Of a stretch of 64,000 bases of DNA, positions 10,945-24,879 are shown in pieces. The notes beneath the pieces were generated by a model. The model searched no databases. It worked only from the letters and a program-made list of their open reading frames with translations, and had not been told where the DNA came from. The position numbers and the translations under genes were made by a program. The stretch's first letter is position 1. Every line of letters begins with the position of its first letter. Source of the stretch: Emydura subglobosa (Eukaryota; Chordata; Testudines; Chelidae); the NCBI GenBank assembly GCA_007922225.1, contig ML679961.1:7857702-7921701 (forward strand), given 5' to 3'.

Positions 10945-13883
10945 GACAATTAAATATATAGGCCAGATTCTCATATAGCGTACGTTGGTGTGGATCTATT
11001 GAAGTCACTGCATGGGATTATCCCGATTAACCGCAGCCAAATGTCCATCCCGCTGTTTCTAGCTACATCAGACAATGTCCTTATTCTCCTTAAGCCAACT
11101 AGACCTCAGCACGACAATGGAGGTCAGGGCCAGGCACTTTCTGAGTTCTCTCCTCCCTGGTTTTTCTTTTTTTAATACAGCCACTACAACAGAAAATCCT
11201 GCGTTTCTTAGGTTTCTAGGTCAAAGACAGAAGAAAAATCGGTCGTCCGTTTGTGGAAAGGTTCTGAAGGTTGGCTGCTGTTGCAGAAAGCATCTCCACT
11301 AACAGCAAGTCCCAAGTAATAGACTTGAGGGGAAGGGAATGAAGAAAACTGAGAAAATGAATGGCTCTTTGGAGAATCAATGAACTCTTCAGAACATCTT
11401 AAAAAACAAACTGGAAGGCAGCAGCTCCTGCACTGTTAAGGAATACGGAGGCAGAAAGAACTGCCTGGGGATATAATCAATATAGCTTGCAGGAGAGGGT
11501 GAAATAGTTAATTATCTTCCACTAAGTGCTTTATTTCATTTCCTTCTCCTCTGAACCAGGAGGAGTGGCTGTCTGTGAGCCTCAGCTAGGTAATTTCAGA
11601 CTAAAAAGGACAAACTTCACCCCAGACACTAAGTTTCAGGACTGCAGCCATTAAACATCTTACAGTAGGTGTCACCAGTTGGTTCAGTTACATATATTCT
11701 TTCTTTGTGTGAGAACAGAGTACAATCTTGGAAGAAGCACTGCATTGCTGTTAGTTTCGTGATGCTCCGTCTTTTAGGGGGAGGTGTTGCAAGCAGCAGA
11801 GGAGTTTACCTTCATCTCTTTATCTAGAGCCAGTTTTGGGGGTGCAGATGCTCCCTGGGAACCAGGCATTGGGGTCTGGGCAGGGATCCTCTGTGCTGTT
11901 TGTGACCACCTCTGTTCCAGGACTGGTAAATGTGTAAATAAAACAAGTTACATTAAGAACATACCCAGACGTCTCATCACTGCTTTCACCTCCAACAAGA
12001 AGCCAACCTAGAGAGCCTCAACATCTGTTACCACTCGGCAAAGGGGCGACAATATGACTCAGTTATTTACAATGGTGCAAGGCACCTGCAACCCAAAGAG
12101 CTGGCCAGTAAAGCCTCCAATGTGAGTGATGCCAGTGTAGGAGGTAGCTGGACCAGGCCTGATGGGAGATGCCTCACCATAGCCATTGCTCCTATAAGAG
12201 CTCGCCCCCACCAGAGCCTGTTGCCGCTCAGTGACGGCTCTGCCTCCTGCACCACCCCTACAAACTGAATGTCCTCATGGGAGCTGGGGGGGGAAGGGGA
12301 GTGAGTTTTATACTCAGCCACTTGCCTTATCCAGACGATGCGAGTACAAGGCAACTGTGCCCCAGCTTGGATGGGCACAGCCCGGTTTCCCACCTCGCTC
12401 TGGCTGCAGAGGGGGGCACTTTCACCACCACGCGCTTGATTGTGCTAACTGGGAAAAAGGGACCCTTCTTTTCCCACTTGTCGTTCACCTGGTTCTCCTC
12501 TCCTGCCATTCCCCAGTCACTGCCCCTCCCTTCTGGGGCCCCTATTTTGCTTTTCCTTGGGGGAAAATCCCCTGGCCTTGCTCTTTCCTCAGGCTGAGGT
12601 TCTCCCTCCAGCTTCCTTAGCCCCCCGCTGTCATCCCCAGCTCCCTACTGCTTCCACTCCTGCCCCCCACCCTTTGTTTTAGCCCTGCAGCGTACCCCAC
12701 AGCATGGCCCACAGACCCAGTTTTTACGCAGCAAGACTGGAGAAAAGGTCGAGCTGAATCACGAAGCCCCAGGGCTTTGTTATTATTAGAGGGTGAATAT
12801 TGTCTCTGGAGCGTATCCCTGGTGGAGCGGACACCTCTGCCCGAGAAGAGGAGGGTCTTTGGGAACTTCGAACAGCCTGGTACACACACACAAGCAAAAC
12901 CAGCACGGATACAGCGAGAGAGCAGCAGGGAATTTAGCCCACCCAGGGCTCTGAACCGGCTGATGGAATGTTTCGGTTGACAAGGAAGCTGATAAAAAAG
13001 GACTTAAAAATGAGCTGATACGGCAGCATGTTTAGAGCACTGTAAACGCCTTTGAAAAAAGAGAATCTCCAGGAGCCACATGGTAAAGAAACACAGGCGT
13101 GGCCGGCTGTGATGTGTGTATTACTCTTGGAGTCTCCGCAACACTGAAAACGGCACAAACCCTGAAACACAAGGGTTAATATCCAATCCAAAAATTCATT
13201 CTCATTAACAATGACAACTCTGGCTATTTACATGGATAACAAGAATCTTTTTTATAGCCCTGCTAATGGCAAAGGGACATCCCGACATCTATCGCGCTTT
13301 AATTCAATTCAATCAACAGACAAGAAGCTAGTCAGTCGGACAATCCAGCTGCTCATCAGCAACAGAAGATATACAGGACACAATGCCAGCTAGTGACGAT
13401 GCTGTTAGGAGCTGGCAAAGATCATCTCTTCTTCTGGAGCCCAGAGCCTGGTGTCATCCAAGTATTCGCCATCTCAGGGACTTTAGACCCCTCCCTTTTT
13501 TCAGCTCGGCTGGCCACGGGATTGCAAGATGCATATTCCCGTTCACTAATCCATGCCGGTGTCACCTCGCTGTGCACCATACCTGGGCCTAACCTGGCAG
13601 CGGCTCTGGACCTCCCACTGGTGCAATATGGGGCTGCTCGCCTTTTAGGTGGGGCAGATTGAGAGAACATGTGCTCCACACTCTGCCCATGCTGCTAATT
13701 CTCTTCCAGGGAAACTTCAAAGGGCAGGTCATCATCTTCAGCTATCTCAGAGGCCAGCCCCTGCTTTTTGCCCTATCCCTCCATAGACCTAATGCAAGCT
13801 GGAAACAAGGTTCTGCAAACAACAGGCCCTGACTCTGGAATTTGACCTCCCAAAAATACAGTGTACAAACCGCAAGATAATTT
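10943..13883. other. No gene recognised
   Basis: Only short open frames. The 12230-12640 stretch is GC-rich and open on both strands without family resemblance. Confidence 0.5.
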
Positions 13884-14505
13884 GTTGCCAAGAAGGTTAA
13901 CAGCATATTGGGCTGCATTAGTAGGAGCATTGGCAGCAGATCACGCGAAGTGATTATTCCCCTCTATTCAGCACTGGTGAGGCCGCATCTGGAGTATTGT
14001 GTCCTTTGGGCCCCCCACTACAAAAAGGATGTGGACATGTTGGAGAGAGTCCAGTGGAAGGCAACAAAAATGATGGGGGGGCTGGAGCACAAGACTTGTG
14101 AGGAGAGGATGAGGGAACTGGGCTTATTTAGTCTGCAGAAGAAAAGAATGAGGGGGGATTTGATAGCAGCCTTTAACTACCTGAAAGGGGAGGTTCCAGG
14201 GAGGAATGAGCTAGGCTGTTCTCAGTGGTGGTAGATGACAGAACTAGGAGCAATGGTTTCAAGTTGCAATGTGGGAGGTCTAGGTTGGATATTAGGGAAA
14301 AAAATTTCACTCGGAGGGTGGTGAAGCACTGGAATGGGTTACCTAGGGAGATGGTGGAATCTCCATCCTTAGTGGTTTTTAAGGTGCAGCTTGACAAAGC
14401 CCTGGCTGGGCTGATTTAGTTAGGGTTGGTTCTGCTTTGAGCAGGGGGTTGGATTAGAGGACTTCCTGGGGTCCCTTCCAATCCTAATCATCTCTGATTC
14501 TATGA
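13884..14505 (+). mobile_element. CR1 LINE 3' fragment
   Basis: Encodes the ORF2 C-terminal block ([21 protein letters not shown], then [19 protein letters not shown], later [10 protein letters not shown] and [15 protein letters not shown]) with a frame break near 14225. It ends with the CR1 3'UTR (GGTTGGATTAGAGGACTTCC) and terminal TGATTCTATGA. It lacks everything upstream of the last ~200 codons of ORF2. Confidence 0.93.
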
Positions 14506-17439
14506 ACTTTTCATTTTGTCTTCCTGGTAGGATCAGACACTGGATTTCCCAGTTATTTAGAGCCCGAGTTTCACAGGTGCAATTGTGCATGCAAAGATAT
14601 GAGCACAATTGCATGCCTATTTCTGTATTTAATTGTGGGTGCCTGCACAAATTTGGCATTTGCATATGAAAGGAAGAGTGTTGCTGCTGACCAAGGAGCA
14701 GAAAGCATTTGTTCCTCTTGCTGTTTTAACAAAATCACAGTCAATCTCCGACCATAGCTGTAATATTCCAGCTACGTTTTTTGTCCTAGTATTTTATGCT
14801 GTAGGATTCACAAGGTTTGCACCATAATTGTTACACAGTAGATGGCAGAGTATCACCATGAATATCTAACAGCTCTGTGTTCTTGTAATAGCATTTTGCC
14901 TCCTTTTGATTGCTGGGAGAATACTTATTGGTATAAAGCAAAGCAAAATATTTGAGAATCTGATTCTTTCACTGCGTGGCGCTCAAGCTGTTTCCCATTG
15001 CACAGCACTTCTTAAGACATTAAAACCCTCATCAGCCCTTGCCCCCAACCTCCCAGTCCTGACTCCATACCATGCCTTGCCCACCCTGGGCTAGGCTGAG
15101 AATTTCCCCTCAGCTCTGCATAGGTGGCATGGGACCCCCATCTGCAGACTCAAGCTGCTGCAGGGGCAGTCTGCCATGTAGCCATATACGGAGGCTGAAA
15201 ACATTACCCAGCGAGCCTATTTGTTCTCAGTGGACGCTGGTGGGTGCTGGAGTCTTTTGTACATTTGGCCTTAAACTTTTATTTGGATTCTTAAATGCAA
15301 CAGAGAAAAAAGAAAAAGAGCCGCTGCAGAAAATCTGCTGAACAGAATGGCAAGGAAAGAATTCCAATGAGCTACTCCCCACGGATGGGTGTGACTGCAG
15401 ACGTCCCTAGTGATTTATGACTTGGGTTAATAGATAATTGTCTCTCAGGCTGATTTTCATTTTGCTTACTCCACATTGTGGTTTGTTAAATCCGAAGAAG
15501 CAAAATAGCCCACGCAGCACAGAAAGGGGAACGGGTCCATTTTCGCGGCAGCGTTCTCTGTGGGAGAAATGACTGTCACTGACGCATCCAGGTACTAGAT
15601 TTGGGTTGACAATCAATCAGACACCTCCATGGCATCAGCTCCAAATGGAAATAATTCCACACACTGAACTGTTCCTGGAAGGCTTGGGGTTTTTTTTTTT
15701 GCACCCCAGAAAAATACAGGTGCAAAAGGAGAGGGCCTGGCCGAAGTGGGGCGGAAAGGCCAGATCTCTATGAAAATCTGCTTCTATGAAGTGATGAAAC
15801 ACTCAGCCCCGGCAGCTGAGGCTTTGTTTTCAAATGTGCCCAGCACATTGGGTGCATGATAGATGCTGATGGCTTTTTAAAATCTGCCTCCTTACTTAGG
15901 TGTGTTTGTCAGAGCAGAGCTCTTTTGAAAATCTGGTGCACACGGTGCTTGAGGGTTACTAGAAATAGGAGCCCTTTGCTATTGGCCTCGCTTTCTTTGT
16001 CACTGCTGCTTATCAGGAAACAGTCCGCTGAGACAAAAGTGTAATCAGGAAACCATAGTTCATACATTCTCTGCCTCTCCAGCACTGAGGTTTCTGATGT
16101 AAGAAACCAGCTGGCATCTTCTAGGAACTTCTGACAACCACTGTAATCAGAAACGAGGCTTCTTCTCCAGCAGATGTTCTCTGCATTTATCTTACACCCC
16201 ATCTGATTAGCAGAGAGCCCAATCCTTTAAACAGATGGGCCCTGAATTCCTGCACTGAATCACTGCACTGAAATCTACAGGACTCTGCTGGAGTGAGTCC
16301 CAGGCCCCTGCTTGTGGGATTGGGTCCATGGGGACTTCCCGGGAATGAGGAACTTTTTGTCTTTCAAGTAAATCTACTTGTTCAGCTAACTCGCCCAATT
16401 ACATCATAGCAGCACGGGCTGTTTCATCATCACCACAGTTTCCACGGCAACCCTCTACAATGCCTCCAACACCCTTGCAATGAGCCAAGCTGTGCTCAGC
16501 AAAGGACCTCAGGAAAGCAAAAGGGCATTTAGCCCCCTTTTGTGGCTGCCTGATTTGGGGGCCTGCCAGAGGCTGGCTTGGTGCCTGGCATAAGTTAGAG
16601 CAGCCCCAGAGCTGAGGGAATTCCCAGCTGGCCAGATCTGCCAGCTTGATGGGCATTTCGGACAAAGATGCTATTGTAGAACAGAGAATCAGGCCTGAGG
16701 ATTTCAAGCAGGGAATAAGAAGCGGGAAAGGGCAAACTCCCACTGGTCCAGTCTCCGCTCAGCATATGCAGGCTGCAGTAATAGAAGCTACTGCCCAGAT
16801 CCTCAAAGGGCTGTAGGTGCCTAACTCCCATTGTCTTGGCAGATTTGGAGCCAAGTCCCTACATCAAACAGCGGCAGACCTAGGATTTTACAACAGCGGG
16901 TGCACGGAGACCAGGCTCAGGTTGGTAAGCAAACAAAACGGGTTCAGATGTCAAGGTGGCGGGATCCCCTGGAAGGACCGCACTGACGCTCTGCTCTGAG
17001 CTTGCCAGCTTTACAGACCACGTCTGTGCTGCCCAAGGATTCACACAGCAGCCCCAGAGACTGGGTCAGGAATCTGGAAAGCATCTTCCCAGGGCACTGC
17101 AGGGGGGAAATGCATTTTCTTGAAGAGCTCAATCCAGAGCCCCATGGAAAGGCACCCACTCTCTGCAACAAGTTTCGGATCCAGCTCAAAACCAGATGTG
17201 ACCCGTCTGTGCCCAGGGCAGCCACCTGAAAATGAGTAGGTCAGGGCAGGCTGCAAAAGGAGAACAGAATCTCCCAGCACTGGTGGGTGACACTGAAGTC
17301 AGACTCCCCAAACGGCCACAAACAGTGCCCCTGATTCCCCCACACTGGCCATCAAGAAGCTACAACAAAATATACACAGCCCCCTTTACTGCATTTCAGT
17401 CTCTGGCTCCCAATCAGCCACTAGGTCTAGTAAAGAGTC
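14506..17439. other. No gene recognised
   Basis: Intergenic sequence between a CR1 fragment and an LTR-like block; only faint old-repeat traces (about 15820-15950 and 16795-16850). Confidence 0.5.
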
Positions 17440-18252
17440 CAGTTATTTAAACTCTGTGCTCTTTACCAAAAAGGTTTCTCCTGACCCCAAAGGGTCAGCC
17501 ACAGCACCAGATCAATATAAGTTTAAATCTTACCCAAAATACCACGCTGCCAGCCAATCCTTTAGTAACTAAAACTAAAGGTTTATTATAAAAAGAAAGG
17601 AACAAACAATAAGAGAAATGTTAAAGGATTAAAGCAATCAGATACATACAAATGATTTGAAAGTCCATATATATCAGGTTTTCAGTAGAAGTGTGGAGTT
17701 TGCAGGCTTGTATAGTCCCTCTGGTCTATATCCAGTACCTGGATGGGGCTCAGTCCTTTGTTTCACAGCTTCAGTTGGATGAGCTGATCCAGAGGTAGGT
17801 GAAGACTAAAGACAATATGGATGTGGCGCAGCTGCCTTTTATGTCCCTTGCCCTTGGCTATGCTGCTTGTGGAAATTTACAAAAATAAAATGGAGTCCAG
17901 GGTCACATGAGTAAGTCCTGGTGACTCATCAGGTGTATCCCTGGCTTCTCTCCCTGGGCCCCTTTTACCTGTGAGTTTCCTTAATGGGTCATTAAGCAGC
18001 TTATTGCTGCTGCCATCCTGTCTGGGGAGTGGCCCAGAAACACGGCGCAAGTTGAACTACAGATACATCAAACATATTCCTAACTTCCAATCCAAATATG
18101 ACACATGCACATAAACAATATCATCCTCCTTAGCACATTATAACCTTTCAGACGGTACCTGACATGGCCTATCTCATATGAATGATTGTAAGTTTCACAT
18201 ATTGATGTTAAATGATATCATAAATAGTCCCCCTAATCCAGCCAGCGTCACA
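17440..18252 (-). mobile_element. Candidate LTR-like block, copy 1
   Basis: Read on the minus strand it begins TGTGACGC at 18252 and carries AATAAACC near 17585. It shares the order GACCCCAAAGGGTC, ATCTTACCCAAAAT, AGCCAAT, TTTATTA with the block at 58040-59113. No ORF; the left limit is uncertain. Confidence 0.4.
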
Positions 18253-20284
18253 CCAGAAACTGCTTTTTTTCACTCCAGGCCACGAATACAAGCTGAGAGC
18301 TAGATTGGCGAAGAAGGGCTCTTGGCTGGAATGATATCTTTCTCTTCAGTCCTTTGGCTGTGTGCTGAGTTATTTCGCTCAAATGCGTTTCTCCTTTAAA
18401 ACAATTAACATGGTACCTTGGCGCACCGATCGGCAAGACAGAGCACAGGTGGGCCAGACCGAGGACGTGTGCGAATTGACACTGGCAGTGGTAGTGGAGG
18501 AAGGTAACCAAGGTAACCAGTTTGCACAATGCCAGCTTAGATCTCTGGGAGCAGCCTGTTGTCTCTGGATGTGCACCACCGATCTCCACCCTGCCTTGTC
18601 TTTCCTGCCGCTCAGCTGTCTCGCTTCCTTTTTTTTTTTTTGGAATCTGAACCTGGTCATGCCAGAAAGCTCATGACACCATCAGTCACTTCTGCTTCAG
18701 AGGCCGCGGGAGCCCTGGGGCCAGACTTGACTGCCACGGAACTCAGTGTGGGCAGCTTCCAGAGAAGCGAGGTCAGGCCTGGAGGAAGGCAGCTTCTCCC
18801 CAGCTCGCTAAGGGCTCACTGCCTTGCCCATAGGCTCTTGTATGCAGTTTTAGGCCCCAAACGTAAGTCCAGTCAACACAAACTGTTCCTCAGCTCAGCC
18901 TGGGCGACAGCTCCCAGAGGCTTCTCCCCCCTTTTGTTCTCAGCTTCTGGCAGTCCGGCAGCTCCTGCTTCCCCTTGCGTCTCCAGGGTTTCCTGTTCCC
19001 AGGGAGCAGGCAGGGAGAGCCTCGCCTGCCTGGCTCCCCCAGGCCCCTCGCTCGCTCCCTTTCTTTGAAAGCTCAGCGGGGCTCCGCTAGCCAGTTACAG
19101 GTGCACTGACCCTGCTTCCTCTTGAAGGGTCGGAGACAAGGCCGATAACTAAAGACACGCGCAGGCAGCTGCCTGACTGCTGATGGATGACTATTCACGG
19201 CGGTCGAGGAAGAGCTCCCGATCTCCACCCCTCTGCCGCAGATGGTTCACGTCATCATTCTGAAGCAGATGCTTAAGTGAAGCTTTCCTGAAGAGGAATG
19301 GTTTCCTGACGTGGCGGCCTCGTCAAGGCCAATGTTTTCAAATGTGGGGATCTAAAGTTTGCAGGTAAATCTACATCATGTAATTTCGGCACCTAAATGG
19401 GCTGGTTTTCAGAAGTGCTGAGCACCGGTAGCTCCCACAGAAGTTATGATTTGACTGTGTTACATTACAGTGAAACTGGAGAGAGAGTTAGGACTTAAAA
19501 CGCTCTCCGCCTCTTAAATTCTAACCCTAGCACCGTCTGCGATTTCAACAGCCCACGTCTCGCCTTCAGGTGTAAACCGGTGGGAGCTCTGTGAATGGAG
19601 AGATTGCACTACTGGATCCCCAGTGCATGAACAAGTTTACAGCGCTAAATGTAAGCCTTTTCTGAGTAATCAGATAAGCATTAAAAAAAAACCCTTGTAA
19701 TTATCTAGAGCTGTAAAATTCCAAAACCGCTTGCCCTGAGCCAGCAAAGACAATGTTCATGACATGCTACAGTATGTGAGATCTGGGCAAAGCAACATCT
19801 CCAAGCCTGGAAGCAAATCCTTGGCATAGGCATTGGACAAACGGATTGGCAAATGACACTAATGGGCACAGAATTTGCATGCCACTGATATGTTCAATTG
19901 CCACACTTTAGCACAGACTGTGTTACTTACCTCTTGTAGCAAATACAGTTTGGCCCTGTACCATTTCTTCATATCCCAAAAGTCATGTGCCAAGAGCAGA
20001 AAAGTAGCTGAGTGAACCAACCCTCCTATGTTCCTTGATGACTATGAATTGGAAAATATTAGGCTACGGGTAGCTGGAAGCATTGAAACGTTTCCCTCAT
20101 TGCACAAAAACTGGGAACCCATGGCAAATTTTGGACATCCTAATCTAATGACCAGAGAAAGTAAACGGAGCTCTCCTGTGCTGCTGTCAGTATAGGAATT
20201 GGGGATGATTTCAGTCTCTAATATAAACCGACACAAGCCACATGGCATGTCCCCTACACTTTGTGAAATCCTGGAACTTCAGAT
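18253..20284. other. No gene recognised
   Basis: One 169-codon open frame (about 18559-19068, +) sits in GC-rich sequence but has low-complexity Ser/Pro/Ala composition and no domain. Old-repeat trace at 19337-19445. Confidence 0.5.
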
Positions 20285-20375
20285 GGTTACCAAAGGAATA
20301 ACAGGCCAGACCCTCCATTGACTTCAATGGAATGACGCCAATTTACACCAGCTGAGGATCTCATCCAATGTATTA
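20285..20375. repeat. Old interspersed repeat (TGACTTCAATGG type)
   Basis: CCATTGACTTCAATGGAATGACGCCAATTTACACCAGCTGAGGATCT; relatives at about 10705-10785, 38533-38605, 47665-47735, 51268-51330 and 52334-52435. Unclassified ancient repeat. Confidence 0.5.
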
Positions 20376-20646
20376 GAAATGTACGTATTGAGAAATGGGA
20401 ATTGGGGCAGAATTGTTTCTAATATACTGCAAGACCTATACAAATGGGAATGGTAAATGTTGCAAAGATGGTGTCTGCTGCCTATTCCTCTTTAGGACAC
20501 TGATCTGGGTGGGGAAACCCTTGCAAGGATGCTGCACCGGCACTACAGCGCTTATTTAATATTCAGATAGGGTACTTAAGCCATCAACAGAGCTTTTTCT
20601 GTATTTGTTTGCATAGGGAAAAAAACGTGCACCAAATTCCATAAAC

Positions 20647-20906
20647 CAGGGGATCCCAATTTTTTTCATAGCATGGACTACATCTTGATAGAGAAATTGT
20701 CTGTGGATGTATCCATCCATTCCTTCGCATAGGCGATCAAATAATATCCTTGTGGCAACTACGGTTTGTGACATGGCCAACGGATATTGGTAATGTAGTT
20801 TTAGTTGTCTCTCAATGCCATATAGCACCTGGAAAGGAGAAGCCAGCACCATGTGACCAACCAGCTCCATGTAAGTCTTCTGCGGACCACAGGTTAGAAA
20901 CCACTG
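20647..20906. mobile_element. hAT-like non-autonomous element, perfect 8-bp TSD
   Basis: Ends CAGGGGATCCCAAT and GTTAGAAACCACTG are degraded versions of a CAGTGGTTCCCAAC-type TIR. Target duplication CCATAAAC is at 20639-20646 and 20907-20914. No transposase. Confidence 0.9.
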
Positions 20907-22014
20907 CCATAAACTTTATTCTTCTAGGGAAATAATTCGAAACAGGATTGCGCCACAACCATCATCCTAGACCTGTACCAGTTTCCTCACTACATGGCAT
21001 TGGCATGAATGTTGCTTGCCGAAATCAACGACCATCTCATTTACTTGACACATTTTAAAATCCATTAAAAACATTCTGCTTATTTAAACCTTTGCTCGGT
21101 GTTCAGTTGGAATCTCAAGAGAGAGCACGGCTCCTGCGGACATTCGAAGATGTCTGGTGGATAGAGGGAAAGTGGGATATGACTATATTTTTAACAGGTT
21201 GTTCTAATTCCACCTGTTTTCTGGGAGACAGCAGAATTCTGTGTAAATCTGTATTTAGTGTTCTAGTAACTGACAAGACAAAATTGCTCTCTGGAGAGTT
21301 CTACGTCGCTGGAAAATTTAATCATGATGTCACCAAACTGCTTTGGAATGAAACTTTAATGTAAGTGGATACAGACTGCAAATCGCTAACAATCTCGTCC
21401 GGTTAGATAGAACTCTAACAGCGAAGTACTACGTAGACAAGCATTATAACAGGAAATCTTTTTGGTCAGGAATCACTGTCACTTGTCTTTTGTTTAGAAA
21501 TGAATGCAATTCCCATGAAATTCAAGATGGTATGAAAAAGCCTGTTTCCAGGAATAGATATTCCAGGATATTTCCCTAAGCATTGCTAATGCATTCCTTT
21601 CCGAACTGTGGGAGTTTTTTCCGTAAGGAGTCAATTCCAGGGGTGGGGCCCACAATTTAAAAATAAAATCGCAACGGTTTCTTAAATAACCGTTTCCCTG
21701 AAAGCGTCTACAAGTGAGGATTTTAAATGACGAGACAAAGTCTTTGTCCAACGATCTTATCTCTTCACTCAGGAAGCAGCGTGGAGGCAAAAGGGTCTTG
21801 AACGATCCACGGGAGCAAAGGCTGAAGGGACAAATCCTGCCCCTCTGGTGGTGGGGAGCAAGAGAGTGGGAAAGGCAACCCCACCTCTCAAACCTAGTGG
21901 CATGACCTACCGCTCTCAAACCCAGGCCCGCATGCTTCATGGGAGCAGCCACGCTCCAAGCCTTCACCCTGCAGCCTGCAGGCACTAGTTGACCTGGGTC
22001 CCACAAAGCCCAGC

Positions 22015-22315
22015 CCCAGTATGAGGCTCCGCCCCTGAGGTCCGATTGGCAGAGTCCCAGCGTGGCTGATTGGCCGGTTGGCTCTACTTAAGCCAGCAGC
22101 GGGAAGAGGAAGCTGTCTGACCGGCTGGGCTCTGCCCTGCTCTGGATGGCATGCCTTGTGCTGCCTGCTACTCCCGCTTGATTTCCTGGCATCTGACTCC
22201 TGGTTCTGATCTCCTGCCTCGGACCTTCCGGTATCCTGACTCCTGTCTTGTGACTACGGCCTCCGGCTCAGACTACTCGGTCTGGCCACCCATGACTGTG
22301 CTGACACGCCTAGGT
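22015..22315 (+). mobile_element. Candidate LTR fragment
   Basis: Two GATTGGC CCAAT-type boxes precede CTACTTAAGCCAGCAGCGG (a TATA-like site in Gypsy-type LTRs) and a CT-rich tail of TCCTGAC repeats. Suggestive only; no TSD or coding sequence seen. Confidence 0.35.
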
Positions 22316-23924
22316 TCTTAACTTTAAGCACCTAATTGGGTCCCACTGACTTCACCGGTGTGATATAGTTCCAGCTCCAGGAGAAGGAGTTTAGCTCCCT
22401 AGCTCGAATTTTCCAGCCCTATGTTTGTTCCCTTTCTATATTGCACTGGTACAGGCATCCATCCATGGCTCTAACTGGCTTAGAGCTTGTGCCCTGCAGA
22501 GTTGCAAGAGGGACTGTGCCTGAAGCACAATTCATCCCAGAGCTACCCCAAGGGCAGTTTGGCTCTTTACCACCCACCACTGTCTGCACCATAATGGTGT
22601 GACTGAGCCGGGAGTGTTTTTCAGCACATGGTTCTGCACAGTGGCAAAACAATGAACCATTAAATGACTTTGAAGGGAACAAACAGTTAATGTGGAGCCA
22701 ACACAGGGTGCCCTTTTCATACCTTCTGGCTACCAAACACTGGCTTTTCCAGACACCTACTACAGCAGTGAATACTTTTTGTTTTAACATGCAGTAGAGG
22801 CTTTTTTATTTATTTTGTACGTTTCTCGAAACAAATGCAACAGGATCGGATGAAAACTATGAATGATTCAAGAGAGCGATCGCTTGCAAAGCGGCGTCCG
22901 AGCAAAGTTCGCAGAAAGTGCTACAGGAATCATCCGGCTTGTCTTAATCTTTGCATTCAGATGCCTTTTCTATTCCTAAGCAAATGAAGTCACGTCTGCA
23001 CAGCATGTTGACTCATGGATGGCGCAATCCTGCTGGCCATTGAAGTCAGCTGCTTTCATGCTCTAATCTAGAAAGCTTTCACTGTAGCACAGGTTGCATG
23101 AAAGTCCTTTACCATAAACAAGGCACTGCCACCATGCATTGGCTGCTGTTTGCTGTTGGACCACCCAGTGTCCTGTGCCCTCTGCCCCCACCAATGTCAG
23201 GGACAGAAGATGCTCGCTCTGCCCATTAGGAGACCACCTTCTACCTCAAGATTTCTAACTGGGCTGCAACTTATATTATTTAAAACTATGCCAGAGAGGA
23301 TTTACTGGAGTGCAGTCTGTTCTGATCCCACCCAGCTCCTTCCCAGCACAGCCCGCCCCGACATGCCATCTGCTGAGTAGTGCTGACTCTGCTGGTTTTA
23401 CATCACCCAGCATTTGCTTTACTGTATTCGCACTGGGGGGAAATCCCCACTACCATTCTAGGGCAGTTTTCCAACTGCTTTGTGCTGTGTGAGCCAAGAT
23501 ACAGTCCAGGGACCTTGAGTTTGTTTAAGGCTCATGTTGTTTGCTTTCCTGAGTTACAGTGGTTCTATTATCTAATAAATCTATTGTAGAGGATCTGGAT
23601 GCCAAGTGAACTCAAAGGCGGTATTTTATCTGATGTATTTCTTGCGTAGCCCCATATTGTTTAAAGGAGGGCCCTAAAAGAGATTCCCCACACCTCCGTT
23701 TCTCTTTAGATTCTAGCACAATTCCCTCCAAGAAGACCTAATTAACAAAAGATGCAGGTGGGGACGGCGGGGCAGGAAGGGGGGAGAGAAATTGGAGGCC
23801 TGCAGATTTTATGCTACAAATTAATGAAAAAGAAAGATAAAGGGGTTCCCTTGTTTCTATCATCATCACCACCACCACCGCCTTTTTGGCCACAGCAATG
23901 TTAGATGCTGTTCTAACTTAATAT
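22316..23924. other. No gene or repeat recognised
   Basis: Short ORFs without recognisable products. Confidence 0.5.
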
Positions 23925-24015
23925 ACAACAGGATCTAATCAGGGATCGAGGTGCCATGGTGCTAGGGGCTGTATGAAAGATTATCTTGCCCTAAAGAAGC
24001 CAACAGTGTAAATAT
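23925..24015. repeat. Same repeat family as 24880, short
   Basis: GGTGCTAGGGGCTGTATGAAAG and TGCCCTAAAGAAGCCAACAGTGTAA; a diverged partial copy. Confidence 0.5.
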
Positions 24016-24661
24016 AGGAGAAAATGTGAGCTGCCAAGAAGTTGTTCCTTGTCCAATCTATTCCCTCCTCTTCCAATACAATCATTTGATCTCAATCACC
24101 TTTCCTTCCGTTTGACTGACCTGACCTCTTTAAAAGCAAATGGTAAAAATCTGGAGCTGTGTGATGAATTACAAAAGAGGGGCTCTCACCCTGCAATTGA
24201 CAATGCGCAGACAGACGGCAACTGTAACACCATGGCAAACATTGTGATGAAAAAGGAGGCAATCCTTCACAGAAAATATGAGGTCAGTGACAACGATATT
24301 AAATCATGTAACGTCAGAATATGGGTGCTGTACGCATTACAATGGCCCAGATCTCTGTGATAACTCTGCGATTGTTTGAAATCATTTTTAGAAGAGTATT
24401 TGAGTCTCTTTGAGGATGATGAAAGCTTTCCCTATTCCATTTCCATTTCTGCCTCTTTGCGCTAAACAGCAATAAATCCTTTTCCTTCCATAACTGACAA
24501 ATACAGGATCATGTCTGAAGTAAGGAGAAATATGGGAAATTGACCATAGTTCAGTAACAAAAAACTATATTTTTCCTGATCCAGCCAGCTACAACTTCAC
24601 AGATACACAGAAAGAATTGTTGATCCTAACCCTGAGTTCTAAATCAGTCTGTAAAAATATA

Positions 24662-24805
24662 TTATAGTGCCTTGTAGCCCCAGCCACAGATCAGTACCCC
24701 AGTGGGCTAAGTACTGTACCAGCACAAAACAAAAAGACAGTCCTTGCCCTGAAGAGATGACAGTCCAAGTATAAGATGAGAGATGGATACAGACAGGACA
24801 GTAGA
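24662..24805. repeat. Same repeat family as 24880
   Basis: GTACTGTACCAGCACAAAACAAAAAGACAGTCCTTGCCC and CAGTCCAAGTATAAG; adjacent to another copy at 24880. Confidence 0.7.
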
Positions 24806-24879
24806 AGGAAACAACTCTGTCTTTTCTTCCTGCAAAGTTTAGATTGGCAGTAGATGAGAAGAAGCTTATCTTTGTTAGG

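Noticed and set aside
10823..11008. Cys-Val repeat 'protein' on the minus strand
   Set aside because: Translation of the CA microsatellite and the N gap.
18559..19068. 169-codon + frame rich in Ser/Pro/Ala
   Set aside because: Low complexity and no homology that I recognise.
23870..23884. (CAC)n stretch as a coding or CRISPR-like repeat
   Set aside because: Short trinucleotide run only; CRISPR arrays are not expected in a vertebrate genome and no spaced repeats were seen anywhere.
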